Below, in pieces: positions 3,934 to 6,733 of a DNA stretch of 6,733 nt. Made by a program: the position numbers and the translations under genes. Source of the stretch: an uncultured Parabacteroides sp. (lineage in GTDB: Bacteria; Bacteroidota; Bacteroidia; Bacteroidales; Tannerellaceae). How positions within the stretch are numbered: position 1 is the stretch's first letter; every line of letters begins with the position of its first letter. The notes under the pieces are model-generated. The model ran no database searches. It had not been told where the DNA came from and saw only the letters and a program-made list of their open reading frames with translations. The DNA lies in contig URGO01000155.1 in NCBI GenBank assembly GCA_900547435.1, forward strand, positions 1 to 6,733. Direction: 5' to 3'.

Positions 3934-4443
3934 TTACAGTTCCATCATGTCGAAGAACATGAGGCGGGTATGAGAATCACTATCATTGGCAACCAACATC
4001 TTGAAACCGTTTTTTTCGTAAAAGGGAACGGCGGAGAGATAAGCGTCAACGGTAAGGAAGCGAAAGGTGGAACTGGAAGTTTCCGCATTCAGCAGGTGTT
4101 TTACCGACCACATCAATTCGCTGCCCACTCCCGTATGGTGGTAGTCCTTGGCCACGGCGAAGCGACCTATCTTGACAGCTGGATAGCTGCAAAAATGTTT
4201 GCCGTGCGGGAACTGCTTCTTTACTTTACGCCACGCGCTGTTTGAGACTTCAAGGCGCGAAATCTTGTCGTTGAACAAACAAAAGTAAGCGGCAATGACA
4301 TCACCGTCCATCAAGAGAAAGGTTTTGCCTATCCGCTTTTCAGCAAAGAGTTTGGCATTATCCATCAAAAAGCCATTCAAATCGGCATCGCCGCAGTCGA
4401 ATGGCTTTAAATCGTGATCGGTTGTCAGTTCTACCAGTATCAT
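3934..4443 (-). CDS. GNAT acetyltransferase, probable TA toxin (module 2)
   Basis: This 169-residue GNAT protein is paralogous to the one at 1447-1998. It shows the toxin-type front LKPFDCGDADLNGF (12-25), the strand IAAYFCLFNDKIS (50-62), IGRFAVAKDYHHTGVGSELM (92-111) with a good acetyl-CoA loop H-H-T-G-V-G, and FLTVDAYLSAVPFYEKNGF (129-147) with the expected Tyr142 and a closing LMFFD. In contrast to module 1, both loop glycines are kept. By family resemblance it should acetylate a translation substrate such as charged tRNA; the substrate cannot be read from the sequence. I prefer the ATG at 4443, five bases after the stop of the small upstream gene; an in-frame TTG at 4452 overlaps that stop and would add three residues. 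The frame is clean to the TAA at 3934. Confidence 0.85.
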   Translation of the reverse strand: MILVELTTDHDLKPFDCGDADLNGFLMDNAKLFAEKRIGKTFLLMDGDVIAAYFCLFNDKISRLEVSNSAWRKVKKQFPHGKHFCSYPAVKIGRFAVAKDYHHTGVGSELMWSVKHLLNAETSSSTFRFLTVDAYLSAVPFYEKNGFKMLVANDSDSHTRLMFFDMMEL

Positions 4444-4448
4444 AGGCG

Positions 4449-4622
4449 TCAAGCTTTTGCGTATTGGACTTCAGTCACCAATTTCTCGTAAGCCTTACGC
4501 GCCTTTTCCCGGTTTGCCTGACGCTCTTCGGCGGTCATGTTTTCCACGCGCTTCATTTCTTTTACGAAACGTTCCGCGTCTTTCCCGTAAAGCACGGGAG
4601 TTTCTCTGATTGCTCTTGCCAT
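4449..4622 (-). CDS. Putative antitoxin of GNAT module 2
   Basis: This 57-residue gene runs from the ATG at 4622 to a TGA at 4449-4451. It begins MARAIRETPVLYGKDAERFV and continues KEMKRVENMTAEERQANREK to the C-terminus EVQYAKA, strongly charged and probably all helical. The first 20 residues follow the same pattern as the module 1 partner (MAR-x-I-x-ETP-x-L-x-G-x-DA-x-RF, then T-x-EE-x-QA further on), while the rear is shorter and different. It sits five bases before the GNAT start. AGAAAGGAGAAAG gives a good ribosome binding site, and a -7 box lies about 33 bases upstream. Its role as antitoxin is inferred from position and from the repeated pairing. It lacks a visible ribbon-helix-helix or helix-turn-helix pattern. 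Confidence 0.8.
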   Translation of the reverse strand: MARAIRETPVLYGKDAERFVKEMKRVENMTAEERQANREKARKAYEKLVTEVQYAKA

Positions 4623-4654
4623 AATCTTTCTCCTTTCTCTGTTGATTTACGCCA

Positions 4655-4662
4655 CAAAGATA
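4655..4662 (-). promoter_or_regulatory. -7 box of the GNAT module 2 promoter
   Basis: The minus strand carries TATCTTTG about 33 bases before the antitoxin ATG, a full match to the Bacteroides -7 element. No TTTG stands at the right distance upstream (complement of 4683-4686 is AGAA), so the promoter is weaker or helped by a regulator. Unlike module 1 there is no hairpin between promoter and start. Confidence 0.45.
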
Positions 4663-4779
4663 CATTTTCTCCCTCAAAAACATTCTCTCCTCACACAAAT
4701 CTTTCAAAGGATGTTCCATTTTTTACTCATTCGTGCCACCCGAGGCCGCAAGCCTCCGTTCATTGTCCGGCATCCATAT

Positions 4780-4900
4780 CTATTTCACCGCCTTCCACCA
4801 TTTGTTCATAGCATTACGTGGCCTGCCGATGCCGCCACCCGTAGAAGCCTTCACGCTTGCCAATAGGCTGCACTCTTGAATCAATTTCAAATTCCATCAT
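4780..4900 (-). pseudogene. HU-related gene with internal deletion and frameshift
   Basis: After a good ribosome binding site (TATAGGAGATAG) the minus strand opens with ATG ATG at 4900 and encodes MMEFEIDSRVQPIGKREG, an HU-type N-terminus of Bacteroidales as I recall it. It then falls into a different frame where KASTGGGIGRPRNAMNKWWK and AVK precede a TAG at 4780-4782. KASTGGG corresponds to MKSSTGGG in the tail of the HU fragment at 2494-2718, so the start and the Gly-rich tail of one gene have been joined with the whole HU core removed. In the original frame translation stops at 4814 after 28 residues. No DNA-binding function can remain. The intact start signals suggest the deletion is recent. 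Confidence 0.6.
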
Positions 4901-4932
4901 AATGCTATCTCCTATATTTATTTGTTATTGAG

Positions 4933-5035
4933 CATTCGTTCTTGGTTTTTATACCTCTTGCAAGGGGTGTCGCCGACCCCTAACAAGGGGTATGACTGGC
5001 ACCCTTGTATGGGTGTTAGTTCTTGTTCATGTCTT
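4933..5035. repeat. 103-bp hairpin-rich direct repeat, copy R1
   Basis: This is nearly identical (about five differences) to 5329-5431, exactly 396 bp away in the same orientation. It contains an outer inverted repeat (4952-4960 with 4984-4992, one mismatch here), an inner GGGGT...ACCCC pair and a CACCC...GGGTG hairpin near 5000-5015. On the minus strand it begins inside the last codons of the fimbrillin fragment (stop at 5016-5018) and ends just before the HU-type pseudogene, so it acts as the 3' flank of a fimbrillin-type gene. Confidence 0.85.
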
Positions 5036-5328
5036 CCACTTTTACCAATTCTAACTTGCATTCCGAAGCACCAGCTGAGCGGGTACCGATGGAATTGGTA
5101 CTGTTCACTGCAAGGTTAAATGTATAAGCCATACCTGGGGATAGACATCCCGGACGGCCTGTTTCCATGCCTAACTCATTTGGTAGATAGACCATCTTTT
5201 TTGTTGTACCTATCGTTACCCACATAAAAGGAATAACTCCATCCGTATTATAATAATAAGGAGAAACGATAGCTGTATAAGTGTCATTGCTTATGAAAGG
5301 CTTTATAGCGATATTGTTTGCGTCAAGA
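5016..5328 (-). pseudogene. Fimbrillin-like protein, C-terminal fragment (copy B)
   Basis: An open minus frame from the repeat boundary at 5328 encodes about 103 residues: CLDANNIAIKPFISNDTYTA, IVSPYYYNTDGVIPFMWVTI, then GTTKKMVYLPNELGMETGRP, GCLSPGMAYTFNLAVNST and the tail GTRSAGASECKLELVKVEDM NKN. The strand pattern with 'TYTAIVSP' and 'LSPGMAYTFNLAVN' near the end is that of the C-terminal domain of Bacteroidales fimbrillin-like (Mfa/FimA-type) pilus and surface proteins. The signal peptide, lipobox and N-terminal domain are missing. The frame enters directly from repeat R2, so the 5' part was replaced by the repeat. The only ATG (5225) would give 69 residues and has no clear ribosome binding site. 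Confidence 0.65.
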
Positions 5329-5431
5329 CATTCGTTCTTGGTTTTTATACCCCTTGCAAGGGGTGTCGCCGACCCCTAACAAGGGGTATGATTGGCACCC
5401 TTGTATGGGTGTTAGTTCTTGTCCATATCTT
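5329..5431. repeat. 103-bp hairpin-rich direct repeat, copy R2
   Basis: This is the partner of R1. The palindrome CCCCTTGCAAGGGG at 5350-5363 is perfect here, TACCCCTTG (5348-5356) also pairs perfectly with CAAGGGGTA (5380-5388), and CACCC (5396-5400) pairs with GGGTG (5407-5411). Several stems share arms, so only some can form at once. It follows the GLUG/fimbrillin gene (stop at 5477) and contains the end of a decayed fimbrillin tail. Confidence 0.85.
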
Positions 5432-5456
5432 ACATATCTACCAGTTCTGACTCGCT
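5412..5456 (-). pseudogene. Fimbrillin tail, vestige (copy C)
   Basis: In one minus frame the bases after the GLUG protein stop read SESELVDM, a stop, then DMDKN and a TAA at 5412-5414. This lines up with SECKLELVKVEDMNKN of copy B (ELV-x-x-x-DM-x-KN) with a stop codon replacing one residue. It is not in the frame of the GLUG protein. It is too short to identify alone and rests on the alignment and on its equal position next to the hairpin repeat. Confidence 0.4.
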
Positions 5457-5476
5457 TCCGGGTATCCGGCGGAATA

Positions 5477-6733
5477 TTACTCCATTGTTTTTATCACAGG
5501 CAGTTCGTTACTTCCCAGTTCATATTGATAGGAATAACCGGCGGTTTGCAGGGCGGAGTTCATATCGTCAATGGCATCATTCCATTCTGTTACCTGCGTG
5601 CCGACACCGGTTCCTTGAGTATAATAACATGAGGTGACGGTGCCTCTGTTATAACCACAAATAGCGCCTCCATCCTCGGAATCTTTTTTTATTTTCCCTG
5701 TGTTATAACAAGCAAGAACCGTGGATTGATTATTGTCACCGCAAATGCCGCCAACATCTTCTGTTCCATTTATAGATGCAGTATTACTGCACGCTATGAT
5801 TTGAGCACCGGAGGTCGTGGTATATGTGTTATAACCTGCTATGCCTCCGATAAGATTACTTCCACTTATAGTACCTGATACATGGCAATTTTCTATGGTT
5901 CCATAGTTATTGGCTGCAATACCACCTTTGAAGCCACCATTTCCACTAATATTGCAAGATATATTCATGTTCTTGACCACGCCACCTTCCCCAATTGTCC
6001 GGAACAATCCAAAATCACCACCTGAATTACTTGTCAGCCCTGTTATGGTATGTCCGTCTCCATCGAATGTGCCGATAAATCGCCCTTGTACCCTATTGGT
6101 CGTGGCATTACCTATCGGTGTCCAGTTGCCGTCATCGCTCAGGTCGATGTCTGCCTCCAGCCGGTAGTAGCCCGTAATGTCTGTTGCGCTTCCGCACCAT
6201 TTCTTGAGTTCTTCTTCGGTAATGGTTTGCGGGGTATCCAAAGCGTATGACTGCGCAGGCACAGAGGCTCTCAATGTCTTCTCTATGTTGGTTGTCAAGT
6301 AATCAGCACTCACTGTGAGCCGAACATCTTCGTTCCACGAGCCGTAAAGATAGGCATTGCCCTTGCTGTCGGTGGTCAGTGTGGCGGTGTAATCCGACTG
6401 GGAGGTATCATCTCCTGCTGGAGTAAAGCCGGAAAGGGTAATTCCCAGTGGCGTATTGGTGGACGACACGAAACGCAGGCGGCTGTAGGTGCGCTGTACA
6501 CCGGAGAAATCAATTTCGATATTGCGTTCTGTCTGTCCTGCAAGTGTCTGTTGTAAGAACTCGCCTGTTCCGGGAGCAGTGCTGCTTAACTCATCGCTGT
6601 TCCAACTGTAGGCCGGTGCATACCATGCTTCCAAGGTGAATGTCCCTTCAGGGCAGGTTAAGGTCTTATCGGCAGTCCAAGAACTTCCGTTGTAGGTTAA
6701 AGTTGCCGTGGTAAGGTTGTCGCCTTCCGTAAT
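5477..6733 (-). CDS. Fimbrillin-like surface protein with GLUG repeats, 5' end outside the window
   Basis: The frame is open from the right edge, giving 418 residues and a TAA at 5477-5479; the start, signal peptide and any lipobox lie beyond 6733. Residues about 1-170 (TLTCPEGTFTLEAWYAPAYS, LSGFTPAGDD, ASVPAQSYAL) have the beta-rich, Thr/Ser-rich look of fimbrillin-like (Mfa-type) domains. A linker with TPQTITEEELKKW and ADIDLSDDGNWTPIG follows. Residues about 219-373 are a beta-helix-type GLUG array: GTFDGDGHTITGL, GGIAANNYGTIENCHVSGTI, IGGIAGYN, VGGICGDN, GGAICGYNRGTVTSCYYT. The closing WNDAIDDMNSAL...LPVIKTME is the usual end of such GLUG proteins. It is expected on the cell surface or outer membrane, in adhesion or sugar-rich surface contact. 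The in-frame TTG at 6634 is not the start, because homology-like coding continues upstream of it. Confidence 0.85.
   Translation of the reverse strand: MTEGDNLTTATLTYNGSSWTADKTLTCPEGTFTLEAWYAPAYSWNSDELSSTAPGTGEFLQQTLAGQTERNIEIDFSGVQRTYSRLRFVSSTNTPLGITLSGFTPAGDDTSQSDYTATLTTDSKGNAYLYGSWNEDVRLTVSADYLTTNIEKTLRASVPAQSYALDTPQTITEEELKKWCGSATDITGYYRLEADIDLSDDGNWTPIGNATTNRVQGRFIGTFDGDGHTITGLTSNSGGDFGLFRTIGEGGVVKNMNISCNISGNGGFKGGIAANNYGTIENCHVSGTISGSNLIGGIAGYNTYTTTSGAQIIACSNTASINGTEDVGGICGDNNQSTVLACYNTGKIKKDSEDGGAICGYNRGTVTSCYYTQGTGVGTQVTEWNDAIDDMNSALQTAGYSYQYELGSNELPVIKTME

Noticed and set aside
4933..5431. Repeats R1/R2 as integron attC sites
   Set aside because: There are no attC core triplets of the R-box/L-box type (GTTRRRY ... 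RYYYAAC) in paired positions and no integron integrase in the window; the stems lie mainly after fimbrillin ends.
5477..6634. TTG at 6634 as the start of the GLUG protein
   Set aside because: The frame stays open to the window edge with fimbrillin-like sequence and no ribosome binding site stands before the TTG.
1..6733. Insertion sequence, prophage or CRISPR array
   Set aside because: No transposase, integrase or phage structural gene, no terminal inverted repeats bracketing a gene, and no regularly spaced short repeats.

Overview
The window looks like accessory chromosome from a Bacteroidota gut-type bacterium (Bacteroides, Phocaeicola or Parabacteroides level; species cannot be told). Three things point there: several matches to the Bacteroides promoter pattern TTTG-N20-TAnnTTTG, a fimbrillin-like protein with GLUG repeats, and fragments of the HU-related DNA-binding proteins typical of this phylum. 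Every recognisable gene lies on the minus strand, so the natural reading direction is right to left.

Read from the right edge: a 5'-truncated fimbrillin-like/GLUG surface protein (5477-6733) is followed by two near-identical 103-bp hairpin-rich direct repeats (5329-5431 and 4933-5035) associated with fimbrillin 3' ends, and a broken HU-type gene (4780-4900). Next is the first toxin-antitoxin (TA)-like pair: a 57-residue putative antitoxin (4449-4622) and a GNAT acetyltransferase (3934-4443). About 500 bases without a confident gene follow (3433-3933), holding two unrecognised small reading frames, a strong hairpin and an interlocked double inverted repeat. Then come an intact higBA pair (3107-3421, 2755-3099), the C-terminal half of an HU-type protein (2494-2718), a small one-span membrane protein (2299-2430) and a second GNAT pair (antitoxin 1958-2158, acetyltransferase 1447-1998) with a good terminator. 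The left third is a gene graveyard: a decayed copy of the membrane-protein gene (1266-1369), an Abi-family pseudogene (516-1053), a third fimbrillin tail (337-408), an inverted-repeat cluster (260-330) and an HU N-terminal stub (111-215). Bases 1-110 and 4663-4779 hold nothing I can name.

Three intact TA-type operons (two GNAT type, one HigBA) lie among degraded HU, Abi and fimbrillin pieces. Several of those pieces occur two or three times. This suggests a recombination-prone site downstream of a surface-protein gene where small one-strand modules have been added, duplicated and lost. The most interesting element is the GNAT pair: the two small partner proteins share the N-terminal pattern MAR-x-I-x-ETP-x-L-x-G-x-DA-x-RF, which does not look like the ribbon-helix-helix DUF1778 antitoxins usually paired with TacT-type GNAT toxins. 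Second is a 73-bp element carried twice, in which a strong promoter is followed within about 45 bases by a terminator-like hairpin.
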